Of a DNA stretch of 19,013 nucleotides, positions 7,381 to 16,596 are shown in pieces. A program made the translations under genes and the position numbers. Within the stretch, counting starts at the first letter, position 1. Each line of letters begins with the position of its first letter. The stretch covers positions 6,121-25,133 of the forward strand of contig DDWF01000331.1 in NCBI GenBank assembly GCA_002345845.1. Direction: 5' to 3'. This DNA is from Betaproteobacteria bacterium UBA2293 (GTDB lineage Bacteria; Pseudomonadota; Gammaproteobacteria; Burkholderiales; Rhodocyclaceae). The notes below the pieces were generated by a model. The model was not told the origin of the DNA, did no database searches, and worked only from the letters and a program-made list of their open reading frames with translations.

Positions 7381-8790
7381 TCAAAGCTTCAGCGCAGGCA
7401 GTTGCGCGACGAAGCGCGCTTCATCCTTCGTTTCCAGACAGCGCAGGTCTAGCCGGAAGGCGTCGTCGCGGATATGGCCGATTACCGGCTGCGGCAGCGC
7501 GCGGAACGCGGCTTCCATGGTCGACAGCATTTTCCCCGGTTTTTTGGCCGTCGACCGCAAGACCAGCGCCTGTGACGCCAGGCGTTCGACCGGCAGCGCA
7601 CCGCTGCCGATCTGGCTGTTGCAATCCTCGACCGAAATCGTAAATGTCGTACCGACGGCGGCCTGCACCGCCGGCAGCAGGCGCTCGCCGAGGGCGGCGA
7701 TGTCGGCCAGCGGCCGGGTCAGCAGGCGCAAGGTCGGCAGGCGTTCGCTCAGGCGGTCCGGGTCGCGGTACAGGCGCAGCGTCGCCTCCAGTGCCGCCAG
7801 CGTCGTCTTGCCAACGCGCAGCGCACGCTTCAGCGGGTTCTTCTTGATCTTCGCGATCAGGTCCTTGCGGCCGACGATCAGCCCGGCCTGCGGGCCGCCG
7901 AGCAGCTTGTCGCCGGAGAAGGTGACGATGTCGGCACCGGCCGCCAGCGCCTGCTGCGGCGTCGGCTCGGGTGGCAGGCCGAGGGCGGCGAAATCGGTCA
8001 GCGTACCGCTGCCGAGGTCGACAACGAACGGCAGGCCGGCATCGTGGGCGATTCTTGCCACGTCCTTCTCGTCGACCGCAGCAGTGAAGCCGGTGACCAC
8101 GTAGTTGCTGGTATGCACCTTCATCAGCAGCGCCGTCTTCGCGCCGATGGCTTCGGCATAGTCCCTGGCGTGCGTGCGGTTGGTGGTGCCGATTTCGACC
8201 AGTTTGACCTGCGCCCGGCGCATCACGTCGGGGACGCGGAAGGCGCCGCCGATCTCGACCAGTTCGCCGCGCGAGACCACCGCCTCCTTGCCCTGGGCCA
8301 GCGCGTTCAGCGTCAGCAGCACGGCGGCGGCGTTGTTGTTGACGATGGTCGCGGCGATGTCGGGCGAACCACCGGCGACCAGTTCGGCAAGCAGGCCGGA
8401 GACCAGATCGTCGCGGTCGCCGCGCCCACCGGATGCCAGGTCGTATTCGAGCGCACACGGCGAACGCGCCGCCTCGACCATCTGCGCGATGGCCTCCTCG
8501 GCCAGCAGCGCTCGGCCGAGGTTGGTGTGCAGCACCGTGCCGGTCAGGTTGAACACCGGCCGCAGCTTGGCGCGGGCGGCATCGACAGCGCGACGGCGGA
8601 TGGCGGCAAGCAGCGTCGTCTCATCGGGCAAGGGTAGGCCGTGCTTCGCCCCTTCGCGGGCAGCGGCCAGCTCGGCGCGGACGCAGGCGGTCACCGGCTG
8701 GCGACCGTGCGCCTCGATCAGATCCGGGAGTTGCTTGAGGACGCGGTCGACCGCGGGCAGACGGGAAACTTCGCTGGAATTTTCGTTCAT
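7381..8790 (-). CDS. selA: L-seryl-tRNA(Sec) selenium transferase SelA
   Basis: SelA is a PLP enzyme that converts Ser-tRNA-Sec to Sec-tRNA-Sec using selenophosphate. From the ATG at 8790 the protein has 469 residues and starts [18 protein letters not shown]. The PLP site [14 protein letters not shown] then falls with its lysine at residue 295, the same number as in E. coli SelA. A GTG three codons upstream is possible but less likely. Other family blocks are [29 protein letters not shown] and ARGEL-type segments such as [20 protein letters not shown]. It starts 44 nt after the fdhE stop and ends in overlap with the candidate small gene before selB. The selenophosphate synthetase gene selD is not in the window. 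Confidence 0.97.
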   Translation of the reverse strand: MNENSSEVSRLPAVDRVLKQLPDLIEAHGRQPVTACVRAELAAAREGAKHGLPLPDETTLLAAIRRRAVDAARAKLRPVFNLTGTVLHTNLGRALLAEEAIAQMVEAARSPCALEYDLASGGRGDRDDLVSGLLAELVAGGSPDIAATIVNNNAAAVLLTLNALAQGKEAVVSRGELVEIGGAFRVPDVMRRAQVKLVEIGTTNRTHARDYAEAIGAKTALLMKVHTSNYVVTGFTAAVDEKDVARIAHDAGLPFVVDLGSGTLTDFAALGLPPEPTPQQALAAGADIVTFSGDKLLGGPQAGLIVGRKDLIAKIKKNPLKRALRVGKTTLAALEATLRLYRDPDRLSERLPTLRLLTRPLADIAALGERLLPAVQAAVGTTFTISVEDCNSQIGSGALPVERLASQALVLRSTAKKPGKMLSTMEAAFRALPQPVIGHIRDDAFRLDLRCLETKDEARFVAQLPALKL

Positions 8791-8834
8791 GGCTTTCACC
8801 CGGACCGGGCAGAAAGGTTGAGAAAAAGGCTGGA

Positions 8835-9740
8835 TCAGCCGCTATAGGCACCAATGAGCAGCAGATTGGGACCGCTGCGCTCGTAGCCGGCTTCGTCGAC
8901 GAGCATGTCGAGCGCCAGCGTGGCGAGGTCGTCGGCCACCGGGTCGACGTTCGGGTCCTTGTCCTGGTAGACGATCTTCAGATAGCTCTTGCAGGCATCG
9001 CAGGTCTCGGCGCGGACCGCCCCCTTGCTGCCTTCCAGTTCCTGCAGCGCGACCTGCTGGTCGGTATCGCAGGTCGTACAGGTGGCGCGGGCGACGTTCC
9101 ATTCGCTGTTGCACAGGCTGCAGTGCAGATAGCGCAGGTTGTTGATCGCCGCGCCCAGACGGACGACGCTGGCGACCGCCGGGCTGCCGCAGCACGGGCA
9201 GACGCCGTGGGCGTCGAGCGGCTGCAGCTGGCTGGTGGCGAACTGGCTGGCCAGGCGGGTGAAGACGACCTGCAGCGCCGCCGCGACGAAGGGCAATTCG
9301 GCGACATCGCCGGTGGCCGGTTCGCCGCTCAACAGCGCGTCGGCCAGTTGGTCCAGGCGGGCATCGTCGGCGGCAGCCAGGGTCGTCAGCACGCTGGCGG
9401 CGGTGTCGGGGGCCGACGCGGCGAGTTCGCCGGCAATCCGGCGCAGCGCGTCGCGCCAGGCTGCCGGACGGTTGGCCACATTCAGCGGCGGCATGCCGTG
9501 CACACGCGCCTGTTCCAGCGATGCGGCATCGGGCAGCGGCAGTTCGGGCAAGGCATTCAGGGCTGACTGCTGGGCCCGGCTCAACTGACCGAGGAAAACC
9601 AGCCAGTCACCCAGGCTGTGGCCGACGGCGAGCGCGTCGAAACGGTCGGCACGGTCGGCAAACAGGCTGGCCGTCACCGGCAACAGGAAAGCGGCGGCTT
9701 CTTCAGCCGGCGGATGAAAATCGATCGGTTGGCTTTGCAT
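8835..9740 (-). CDS. fdhE: Formate dehydrogenase accessory protein FdhE
   Basis: FdhE is a rubredoxin-like, iron-binding cytoplasmic factor needed for activity of Tat-exported respiratory formate dehydrogenases; it binds their catalytic subunits. From [11 protein letters not shown] the protein has 301 residues. Four CxxC knuckles lie in the C-terminal half: 181-184 (CPCC), 207-210 (CSLC), 221-224 (CTTC) and 247-250 (CDAC), the FdhE pattern. The frame is open for 25 more codons upstream, but that stretch runs through a terminator-like hairpin and does not look like FdhE, so the ATG at 9740 is preferred. The ribosome site is weak (GAG only). It sits between the formate dehydrogenase genes and selA. 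Confidence 0.95.
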   Translation of the reverse strand: MQSQPIDFHPPAEEAAAFLLPVTASLFADRADRFDALAVGHSLGDWLVFLGQLSRAQQSALNALPELPLPDAASLEQARVHGMPPLNVANRPAAWRDALRRIAGELAASAPDTAASVLTTLAAADDARLDQLADALLSGEPATGDVAELPFVAAALQVVFTRLASQFATSQLQPLDAHGVCPCCGSPAVASVVRLGAAINNLRYLHCSLCNSEWNVARATCTTCDTDQQVALQELEGSKGAVRAETCDACKSYLKIVYQDKDPNVDPVADDLATLALDMLVDEAGYERSGPNLLLIGAYSG

Positions 9741-9749
9741 GAGGACTCG

Positions 9750-9787
9750 AAAAAAGAGGGGATGCAGGATGTTCCCTGCAGAGCCCC
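9750..9787 (-). terminator. Terminator/attenuator-like hairpin just before fdhE
   Basis: On the minus strand GGGG (9787-9784) and TGCAGG (9780-9775) pair with CCTGCA (9768-9763) and CCCC (9761-9758). The stem is followed by TC and TTTTTT (9755-9750). This is the layout of an intrinsic terminator, but the fdhE start codon is only 9 nt beyond the T tract. It may attenuate transcription into fdhE-selA-selB-selC, or control fdhE translation. Confidence 0.6.
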
Positions 9788-9813
9788 TGTAACGCAAGGT
9801 AAAGCAAATCAAC

Positions 9814-9914
9814 ACCGATGCCAGGGCGCCGCAGGATCAAGGCGCGCCCGCGCAGACAGTACAAGTCGTACGGCCAGCGGGCGCAACGCGGAGCCTGCAA
9901 GTCCGGGCATCGGT
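9814..9914 (-). repeat. ~101-nt imperfect inverted repeat between fdnI and fdhE
   Basis: Nested complementary arms form one long bulged hairpin: ACCGATGCC (9914-9906) with GGCATCGGT (9822-9814), GCAGG with CCTGC, GCGCCCGC with GCGGGCGC, and GTAC with GTAC flanking the GACTT tip. It begins immediately after the fdnI stop codon. The order and symmetry resemble dispersed palindromic intergenic elements (REP/MITE-like), but only one copy is in this window, so repeat status is inference. It could protect the 3' end of fdnGHI mRNA. Confidence 0.6.
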
Positions 9915-10535
9915 TTACTTGCCGGTCATCTGGCGGTACCAGCCACGATGATGCTGCTTGGCCCAGGCGCGGGTGACCGTGCCGTACCACATGGCGCGGA
10001 TGGTGCCCTTGACCCAGATGGCGGCATAGACGTGCACCATGATCAGACCGATCATGAAAGCGCCGGCGGCGGCATGGACGACGGCGCCGAGGCGGACGAT
10101 GTCCACCGGCAGGCCGAACCATGCCCGCCAGATGACGATGCCGGACAGGGTCATCAGCAGCATGCTGATGGCCAGTGCCCAGAACATCACCTTCTGGCCG
10201 CCGTTGTACTTGCCCTGCTCCGGCATGTTGTGGTCGTCGCCGTCCACCATCTGGCCCACCTTGCCCAGCCACTCCTTGTCTGCCGGCGTCATCTTGTTCA
10301 GGTGCTTGAAGCGGAAGAACATGACGATGAACCCGACAGCCATGATCACCCCCAGGTAGGGGTGCAGGATGCGGGTCCACACCGGGCCGCCGAACAGCTG
10401 CGTCAGCGGGAAGAAGGCCGGGTGGAAGAAGGCCAGTCCAGAGAGGGCGAGCAGGATGAAGCTGATGCCCACCACCCAGTGATTGGCCCGTTCCTTGGGC
10501 TCATAGCGCTTGAGGTCTTTCGGGTCGCGGATCAT
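9915..10535 (-). CDS. fdnI: Formate dehydrogenase cytochrome b556 (gamma) subunit
   Basis: This 206-residue integral membrane subunit accepts electrons from the Fe-S subunit through two b hemes and passes them to quinone. Four hydrophobic helices are visible near residues 20-38, 55-75, 116-137 and 151-174. Histidines 19, 58, 154 and 168 match within one residue the heme-ligand positions of E. coli FdnI. The ATG at 10535 overlaps the fdnH stop by 4 nt (ATGA) and is preceded by GGAGGA, which fixes the start. The C-terminal tail [16 protein letters not shown] is basic, as expected on the cytoplasmic side. FdoI is the equivalent name in the oxygen-induced isoenzyme; the two cannot be separated by sequence alone. 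Confidence 0.95.
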   Translation of the reverse strand: MIRDPKDLKRYEPKERANHWVVGISFILLALSGLAFFHPAFFPLTQLFGGPVWTRILHPYLGVIMAVGFIVMFFRFKHLNKMTPADKEWLGKVGQMVDGDDHNMPEQGKYNGGQKVMFWALAISMLLMTLSGIVIWRAWFGLPVDIVRLGAVVHAAAGAFMIGLIMVHVYAAIWVKGTIRAMWYGTVTRAWAKQHHRGWYRQMTGK

Positions 10536-11419
10536 TTTGCGTCCTCCTTCTCGATCTCGTCCTCGATCTCCTTCGAGACCTCGTTCGGACCCTTGGTCAC
10601 GTAGTGGAACAGGCTGCCCAGCGCGACACCGGCCAGGGCCAGCGTGGCGAGCGGTTTGGCGAAGCCCTTCCACAGCGCGACCAGCGGGCTGATCGACGGA
10701 TTGGCCGGCAGGCCGGCATACAGGTCAGGCTTGTCGGCATGGTGCAGCACGTACATCACGTGCGTACCGCCAACACCCTGCGGGTCGTACAGCCCCGCCT
10801 GGTCGTAGCCACGTTCCTTGAGGTCCTCGACGCGCTTGGCGGCGTAATCCTTCATGTCCTCCTTCGAACCGAACTGGATCGCACCGGTCGGGCATGCCTT
10901 GACGCAGGCCGGGGCCTGGTTGACCGCCACCCGGTCGGAACACAGCGAGCACTTGTAGGCCTTGCTGTCTTCCTTGGCGATGCGCGGGACGTTGAACGGA
11001 CAGCCGGTGACGCAGTAGCCGCAGCCGATGCAGTTTTCCTGGTGGAAATCGACAATGCCGTTGGCGTACTGGATGATCGCGCCCGGTGCCGGACAAGCCT
11101 TCAAACAACCTGGATCAGCGCAGTGCATGCAGCCGTCCTTGCGGATCAGCCACTCCAGTTTGTTGTTCTGCTCGACCTCGGTGAAGCGCATCACCGTCCA
11201 CGACTTTGCCGTCAGATCCATCGGGTTGTCGTAGACGCCGTGGCAGTTGCCGACTTCGTCGCGGATGTCGTTCCACTCCGAGCAGGCCACCTGACACGCC
11301 TTGCAGCCGATACAGGCCGATACGTCGATGAGCTTGGCGATTTCGATTGTTTCCCGCACTTGCGTGGAGGGCGTCGTCGTCGCGGAGCGCTGTTTGATGT
11401 CTAGCGATTGCAGTGCCAT
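10532..11419 (-). CDS. fdnH: Formate dehydrogenase iron-sulfur (beta) subunit
   Basis: This 295-residue electron-transfer subunit links the catalytic subunit to the cytochrome. Sixteen Cys form four 4Fe-4S sets: 36/39/42/46, 97/100/105/109, 130/133/136/140 and 157/160/172/176, exchanged between clusters in the usual ferredoxin fashion. A single C-terminal membrane helix (residues about 256-274, [19 protein letters not shown]) anchors it. There is no Tat signal, so it would be exported together with the FdnG partner. The highly charged tail ([12 protein letters not shown]) follows the anchor. The gene starts 12 nt after the fdnG stop and overlaps fdnI by 4 nt. Confidence 0.96.
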   Translation of the reverse strand: MALQSLDIKQRSATTTPSTQVRETIEIAKLIDVSACIGCKACQVACSEWNDIRDEVGNCHGVYDNPMDLTAKSWTVMRFTEVEQNNKLEWLIRKDGCMHCADPGCLKACPAPGAIIQYANGIVDFHQENCIGCGYCVTGCPFNVPRIAKEDSKAYKCSLCSDRVAVNQAPACVKACPTGAIQFGSKEDMKDYAAKRVEDLKERGYDQAGLYDPQGVGGTHVMYVLHHADKPDLYAGLPANPSISPLVALWKGFAKPLATLALAGVALGSLFHYVTKGPNEVSKEIEDEIEKEDAK

Positions 11420-11431
11420 ATCAGCTCTCCC

Positions 11432-14400
11432 TTAGGCTTTCTCGATGTTGACCAGGAACGCCTTGTACTCCGGCGTCTGCGTATTGGCGTCACCGACGAA
11501 CGGGGTCAGGGTGTTGGTGATGAAGCCAGGCTTCGTTGCTCCCTTGAAACCGTAGTGAATCGGGATACCGACCGTGTGCACCTTCTTGCCGTCGATGTCG
11601 AAGGCCTTGATGCGCTTGGTCACCACCGCGACACCCTTGATGAAGCCACGATTCGAACGAACCTTGATCTTCTCGCCGTTGGTGATGCCCTTTTCCTTGG
11701 CCAGTTCCTCGCCGATTTCCACGAACTGTTCCGGCTGCATGATCGCGTTGATCTTGCTTTGCTTGGTCCAGTAGTGGAAATGCTCGGTCAGGCGGTAGGT
11801 CGTCGCCACGTACGGGAAGTCCTTGGCCTTGCCGAACGCTTCCATGTCGCCCTTGTACACGCGGGCGGCCGGATTGCTGGTCGCCTTCGGGTTGTTCGGG
11901 TGCATCGGATTGTTGTCGAGCGGGGTTTCGAACGGCTCGTAGTGCTCGGGGAAAGGACCTTCAGCCATCAGCTCGCGGCTGAACAGACGGGCCACGCCTT
12001 CCGGATTCATGATGAAGGGCATGACGTTCTGGTCTGGCGCAGCATCCGGGCGCATGTCGGGCACGTCGTTGCCGCCCCATGCCGTACCGGTCCACTTCAA
12101 CACCGTCCGCTTCGGATCCCACGGCTTGCCGGAGGGATCGGCCGAGGCGCGGTTGTAGATGATGCGGCGATTGACCGGCCAGGCGAAGCCCCAGTTCAGG
12201 GTTTGCCCAAGACCAGACGGATCGGCGTTGTCACGACGGGCCGAGTTGTTGCCGGCCTGCGACCAGACGCCGCAGTAGATCCAGTTGCCACAGGTGGTCG
12301 AACCATCGTCACGCAGCATGGCAAAGCTCGGCAACTGCTCGCCGGCCTTGACCAGAACCTTGGTCGGATCCTTGGGATCGAGCACGTCGGCCAGCGCCTT
12401 GCCGTTGATTTCGCGCAGCAGTTCTTCCGGCGATGGCTTGGCCGGCTGGTTGTAGGCCCAGGTCAGCTTCATGATCGGATCGGGGAAGGCGCCGCCATCC
12501 TTGGCGTACATTTCCTTGAGCTTGAGGAACAGCGCCGCCATGATCTCGGTGTCGTCCTTCGACTCGCCCGGACCGTCCACCGCCTTCCAGCGCCACTGGA
12601 TAACGCGGCCGGAGTTGGTGAAGGTGCCGGCGTTCTCGGCGAACAGCGTGGTCGGCAGGCGGAAGACCTCGGTCGGAATCTCGGCCGGCTTGACATCGTT
12701 GAACTCGCCGTGCGGCTTCCAGTACTCGGAAGTATCGGTCGCCAGCGGGTCCATGATGACCATGTACTTCAGCTTGGCCATGGCATCCGAGACCTTCTTC
12801 TTGTTGGCCACCGAGGCCAGCGGGTTGAAGCCCTGACAGAAGAAGCCGTTGATCTTGCCTTCGTACATCGCGTTGAAGATCGACAGCACGTCCGACGCCC
12901 CGCCCAGTTTCGGGAAATAGTCGTAGGCGAAGTCGTTGTCCTTGTTCGCGGCATCGCCCCACCAGGCTTTCGCCAGGCTGGTGTGCCACTTCGGGAAGTT
13001 CTGCACGAAGTTCATCTGGCCCGGGCGTAGCGCCTTCGGCGTGCGTTTGGCCAGATAAGTGGCGCGATCCGGATCGGCATCGGTCGGTGCGCTGACGTAG
13101 CCCGGCAGATTCTGCGCATACAGGGCGAAGTCGGTGATGCCCTGGACATTGGCGTGGCCGCGCAAGGCGTTGATGCCGCCACCGGCCATGCCCATGTTGC
13201 CGAGCAACTGCTGGATGATCGCCATGCAGCGGATGTTCTGGGAGCCGACAGAGTGCTCGGTCCAGCCCAGCGCGTAGAGGTTGGTCATCGTCTTGTTCGG
13301 CGCTGCGGTCTCGGCAATCATCTCGCAAACCTTGATGAATGCATCCTTCGGGGTGCCGCAGACCTTGCTCACCATCTCCGGCGTGTAGCGCGAATAGTGG
13401 GCTTTCATCAGTTGCCAGACGCAGTTCGGATCCTGCCAGGTCTCGTCGACCTTGGCGAAACCGTCCTCGCCAATCTGGTATTTCCAGGTGTCCTTGGCGT
13501 AGCTGCGCTTCTCCTCGTTGTAGCCGGAGAAGATGCCGTCGTCGAACTTGAAACCCGGATCGATCAGGAAAGCTGCGTTGGTATAGGCCTTGACGTACTC
13601 GTGATGAATCTTGTCGTTCGAGACGAGGTAGTTGATGACGCCGCCGAGGAAGGCGATGTCGGTACCGGAGCGCAACGGGGTATAGAAATCGGCCACGGAA
13701 GCGGTGCGGTTGAAGCGCGGGTCGACAACGACCAGCTTCGCCTTGCGCGTCTTCTTGGCTTCGATCACCCACTTGAAGCCGCAGGGGTGCGCTTCGGCGG
13801 GGTTGCCGCCCATTACCAGAATCAGATCAGCGTTCTTGATGTCCACCCAGTGGTTGGTCATCGCACCACGCCCAAAACTCGGAGCCAGACTGGCCACCGT
13901 GGGAGCGTGTCAAATACGTGCCTGGGTATCGATCGAGGTCATGCCCAACGCGCGAATCGTCTTCACGGTCAGGTAGCCGGCCTCATTCGGCGCTGCTGAT
14001 GATGCTAGGAATCCAGTTGTCGTCCAGCGATTGACGGTCACGCCGTCCTTGTTCTGCGCCATGAAGTTGGCGTCGCGGTCGGCCTTCATGTGCTTGGCGA
14101 TGCGGTCGATGGCTTCGTTCCAGGAAATCCGCTTCCACTCGTTCGAGCCCGCTTCGCGCACTTCCGGCCACTTCAGGCGGTTTTCGCTCTGGATCATGTC
14201 GCGCAGACCGGCACCCTTTGGGCACAGCGTTCCACGATTGACCGGATTGTCCGGATCGCCTTCGATGTGGATGATTTCGCCCTGGGAATTCTTGGATTTA
14301 TCCCCGGTCGAGTAGATGAGGACACCGCAGGACACCGAGCAGTACGGACAGATGTTCCGTGTTTCGGTGGCGCGGGCCAGCTTGAAGGTGCGTACTTCCG

Positions 14401-14497
14401 CGAGGGCTGCGGTCGGTGAGAATCCCATCAGCGCGATGGACGACCCCCCTAGCCCGGCGGAGCAGACCTTGAAGAACTGCCGCCTGTTCATGTTCAT
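11432..14497 (-). CDS. fdnG: Selenocysteine-containing formate dehydrogenase catalytic (alpha) subunit
   Basis: This gene oxidises formate to CO2 at a Mo- or W-bis-MGD site. It is one CDS of 1021 residues read through an in-frame TGA at 13912-13910. That codon is number 196, exactly the Sec position of E. coli FdnG, and sits in DTQARI-Sec-HAPTVASLAP. A SECIS hairpin follows. The start at 14497 gives MNMNRRQFFKV, a Tat twin-arginine signal with likely cleavage after ALA at residue 33, so the enzyme acts in the periplasm. Cluster ligands are C50, C53, C57 and C92. AGAGGGG precedes the start. Downstream blocks such as NIRCMAIIQQLLGNMGMAGGG and AEGPFPEHYEPFETPL are characteristic of the family. 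A run of A-ending codons near 13994-14020 is unusual. Transcription is probably sigma-54 dependent. Automatic callers would split it at the TGA. Confidence 0.97.
13867..13909 (-). promoter_or_regulatory. Bacterial SECIS element of fdnG
   Basis: Directly after the UGA, CACGC and CCCA pair with UGGG and GCGUG (outer stem, with a U bulge). The upper stem GGCC/GGCU carries an AGUCU loop. An AGUCU loop on a short stem is also found, as I recall it, in the E. coli fdnG SECIS. SelB would bind this hairpin to deliver Sec. It lies wholly inside the coding sequence. Confidence 0.85.
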
Positions 14498-14546
14498 TTG
14501 AGTTTTCCCCTCTTTTATGCGACCCCATGTCGCAAGGGAAAAACAC

Positions 14547-14562
14547 TGCAACGAGTGTGCCA
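14547..14562 (-). promoter_or_regulatory. Sigma-54 (RpoN) -24/-12 promoter of fdnGHI
   Basis: TGGCACACTCGTTGCA on the minus strand matches the TGGCAC-N5-TTGCA consensus exactly, with the -24 GG and -12 GC at the right spacing. Transcription would start near 14536 and leave a leader of about 39 nt before the fdnG ATG. Confidence 0.88.
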
Positions 14563-14618
14563 TTAGGGCTAAGTCATTGAACGATGGGGAATCGGTTGCC
14601 GGAAGTACTTGCCTGATT

Positions 14619-14662
14619 GGGACATTTTGTCCAGCTTGCCTGATGCCTGGACAAAATGTCCC
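14619..14662 (-). promoter_or_regulatory. Paired upstream activator sites for the sigma-54 promoter
   Basis: Two symmetric sites occur in inverted order: GGGACATTTTGTCCA (14619-14633) and TGGACAAAATGTCCC (14648-14662). Each contains its own dyad GGACA-N3-TGTCC. Their centres are about 90 and 119 bp upstream of the predicted start and 29 bp apart, a normal place for enhancer-binding-protein sites. The regulator is not encoded in the window. The pair could also fold as a 15-bp stem after the upstream DsrE-like gene, but no T tract follows. Confidence 0.75.
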
Positions 14663-14671
14663 GCCCGGTAA

Positions 14672-15025
14672 CTAGAAGGTAATCACCTTGTCCGCTGCCA
14701 GCGTCGCCTCCGCCAGATCGACCAATGTGCCGATGCTGACCCCGGGAATCTGCGGCAGTTCGGCCAGGCCGCGGGCCAGCGCGCAGGTGCGGCAGGAGCG
14801 GATGTCGACACCCTGGGCAACGAGTCCTTCGACCATGCCCTGCAGGCCGTTGCCGGCACCGTCGACCTGGTTCGGCAAGCCGAGCACGGTGGCGTCGGAC
14901 ATCAGAAAGATGCGCAGTGTTGGCTGCGGATCGCTGCCGGCCAGTGCCGTCGCCAGGCGCAGGGCCGACAGGCAGCGTTCACTGCCGTAAGGCGGGGCGT
15001 GGATGATGATCAGGATGTTCTGCAT
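14672..15025 (-). CDS. DsrE-like (YchN type) protein of the PhnDCE-type operon
   Basis: This 117-residue protein begins MQNILIIIHAPPYGSERCLSALRLA and shows the DsrE/DsrF/YchN fold pattern: a first beta strand, LRIFLMSDATVLGL, GMVEGLVAQGVDIRSCRTCALARGL, and a final KVITF strand. The pair Cys78-x2-Cys81 sits where the family carries its functional Cys. A GGAG lies ahead of the ATG, 14 nt after the phnE stop. Proteins of this fold handle sulfane sulfur, and the selenium protein YedF contains such a domain. Since the gene is cotranscribed with an oxyanion importer near selA/selB, a role in handling imported sulfur or selenium is plausible but unproved. Its stop is 9 nt from the fdnG activator sites. 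Confidence 0.8.
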   Translation of the reverse strand: MQNILIIIHAPPYGSERCLSALRLATALAGSDPQPTLRIFLMSDATVLGLPNQVDGAGNGLQGMVEGLVAQGVDIRSCRTCALARGLAELPQIPGVSIGTLVDLAEATLAADKVITF

Positions 15026-15039
15026 GGTGAAGCTCCGGG

Positions 15040-16596
15040 TTATTGCATCGATCGCCGCAGCCAGGCGCTGCTCTGGTCGACGGCAATCGACAGGGCCAGC
15101 ATGGCGATGATGACGGTCGATGCCTGGGCGTAGTGAAACAGCGAAAGTTCGAAATAGAGATGTTGGCCGAGGCCGCCGGCGCCAACGAAACCGAGGATGG
15201 CCGCCATGCGGATGTTCATTTCCCAGCGGTAGAGCGTGTAGGCGACGAGCTGCGGAGCGGCGCCGGGCAGTGTACCGTAGAGAAAGGCAGATACGCCGGT
15301 GGCGCCTGACAGGCGCAGGGCCTGGGCGGCTGCCGGCGGCGTGTTGGCAAAGGCTTCGGCGTAGAGCCGGCCGAGGACGCCGGCGGTGTGCAGGGCCAGC
15401 GCCAGCACGCCGGCAAACGGACCGAGGCCGACGGCGAGGACGGTGATGGTGGCCCAGACCAGTTCCGGCACCGAGCGCAGGGTATTGAGCAGGAAGGTGA
15501 ACGGCGGCCGTGTTCTGGGCAGAGCCAGCAGCAGCCCGCCAACGGCAGCCAGCAGGGTGCCGACAATGGAGATGGCCAGCGTCTCCCAGATGCCCATGGC
15601 GACCTTGCCGAGCCAGTCGGCTGACAGATCGGGCGGGAAGAAGCTGCCAACGAACTGGCCGGTGGAGATCGCCGATTCCACTGAAAACAGGGCGCCGAAG
15701 CCAATGTCGAGCATCTGGAAGCTGGCGCCGACCGCTAGCAGCAGCGCCATCATGAAGCCGCCACTGCGCCAGCCGAAGGGCGAGGCGCGCCCGGCTGGCG
15801 TTGCCTCGAGCGCGCGGCGCAGCCAGCCGGAAAAACCGTCGGCGGCGAAGACGAGGAGCATGAAGACGAGCAGGATGGTCGATGCTTCGCCGCCGTTCAG
15901 CATCTTCATCGCCTGATCCATCAGCTGGCCGAGGCCGCCGGCGCCGACGAAACCCATCACCACCGAAGCGCGGATGGCGCATTCCCAGCGGTAAACGGTG
16001 TACGACGCGAGCTCTTTCGAGGCCTGGGGGAGCAGGCCGTAGAGAATGGCCAGCGGCCGGTTGGCGCCATTCTGGCGCAGGGCGGTGGCCGGTGCCGGAT
16101 CGACCGATTCGAGGATCTCCGCATAGACCTTGGCCAGCATGCCGCCATAGGTCAGGCCGAGGGCGAGCACGCCGGCCGCCGGGCCGAGACCGAAGACGCG
16201 GACGAAGACCAGCGCCCAGACCAGTTCCGGAATGCCGCGCAGGATGGTGAGCAGGCTGCGGGTCAGCGGGTTGAGAGTCGGCCGCTCGCGACCGGCGCCG
16301 CTCACCAGGTAGCCCATCGGCACGGCGATCAGGAAGGCCAGGGCGAGGCCGGCGGTGGCGATGGCCAGCGTTTCCAGCGTCGCCTTGGCCAGATAGCCGA
16401 GAAATTCCGCACCGGTCTCCGGCGGCAGGAAGGCAGCGAGGAAGTTGCCGATGACCTTCAGGTTGCCAACATCGAACAGCGCACCGGGCTTGACTTCAGC
16501 CGTCTGGAACAGTGGCCAGAGAATGAACAGCGCGACCAGGGCCGCGTTCAGGCGGCCGCGAAAGGCGGGGTCACGCTCGGCTGGCTTCAGCAGCAT
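15040..16596 (-). CDS. phnE: PhnE-type ABC transporter permease, tandem-fused double domain
   Basis: This 518-residue inner-membrane protein is made of two homologous permease halves. [20 protein letters not shown] (119-138) recurs as [20 protein letters not shown] (373-392), and the coupling loop ending GFVGAGGLG occurs at 215-223 and again at 469-477. YRWE also precedes each loop. Each half alone has the length of a PhnE monomer, so the protein replaces a dimer. The start codon overlaps phnC by 10 nt. The product would form the channel for a phosphonate-, phosphite- or selenium-oxyanion-type substrate with PhnC and PhnD. The symbol denotes the family, not a proven substrate. Confidence 0.9.
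   Translation of the reverse strand: MLLKPAERDPAFRGRLNAALVALFILWPLFQTAEVKPGALFDVGNLKVIGNFLAAFLPPETGAEFLGYLAKATLETLAIATAGLALAFLIAVPMGYLVSGAGRERPTLNPLTRSLLTILRGIPELVWALVFVRVFGLGPAAGVLALGLTYGGMLAKVYAEILESVDPAPATALRQNGANRPLAILYGLLPQASKELASYTVYRWECAIRASVVMGFVGAGGLGQLMDQAMKMLNGGEASTILLVFMLLVFAADGFSGWLRRALEATPAGRASPFGWRSGGFMMALLLAVGASFQMLDIGFGALFSVESAISTGQFVGSFFPPDLSADWLGKVAMGIWETLAISIVGTLLAAVGGLLLALPRTRPPFTFLLNTLRSVPELVWATITVLAVGLGPFAGVLALALHTAGVLGRLYAEAFANTPPAAAQALRLSGATGVSAFLYGTLPGAAPQLVAYTLYRWEMNIRMAAILGFVGAGGLGQHLYFELSLFHYAQASTVIIAMLALSIAVDQSSAWLRRSMQ

Noticed and set aside
6354..7643. 429-residue plus-strand ORF across selB and the selA end
   Set aside because: It spans parts of two real genes on the other strand and shows no domain or start signal.
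9741..9815. N-terminal extension of FdhE from the ATG at 9815
   Set aside because: The extra 25 residues run through the terminator-like stem and do not resemble FdhE, and MQSQPIDF gives the normal family length.
11408..13030. 540-residue plus-strand ORF opposite fdnG
   Set aside because: It is an antisense shadow of the strongly conserved formate dehydrogenase frame, with no recognisable domain.
11432..14563. Two separate formate dehydrogenase genes (13910-14563 and 11432-13897), or a nonsense pseudogene
   Set aside because: The only break is one in-frame TGA at the conserved Sec position with a SECIS hairpin after it, and selA, selB and tRNA-Sec are in the window.
14619..14662. Rho-independent terminator for the phnDCE-dsrE operon
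   Set aside because: The 15-bp arms could pair, but no T tract follows in either direction, and each arm has its own dyad symmetry at a proper distance from a sigma-54 promoter, which fits operator sites better. A dual role is not excluded.
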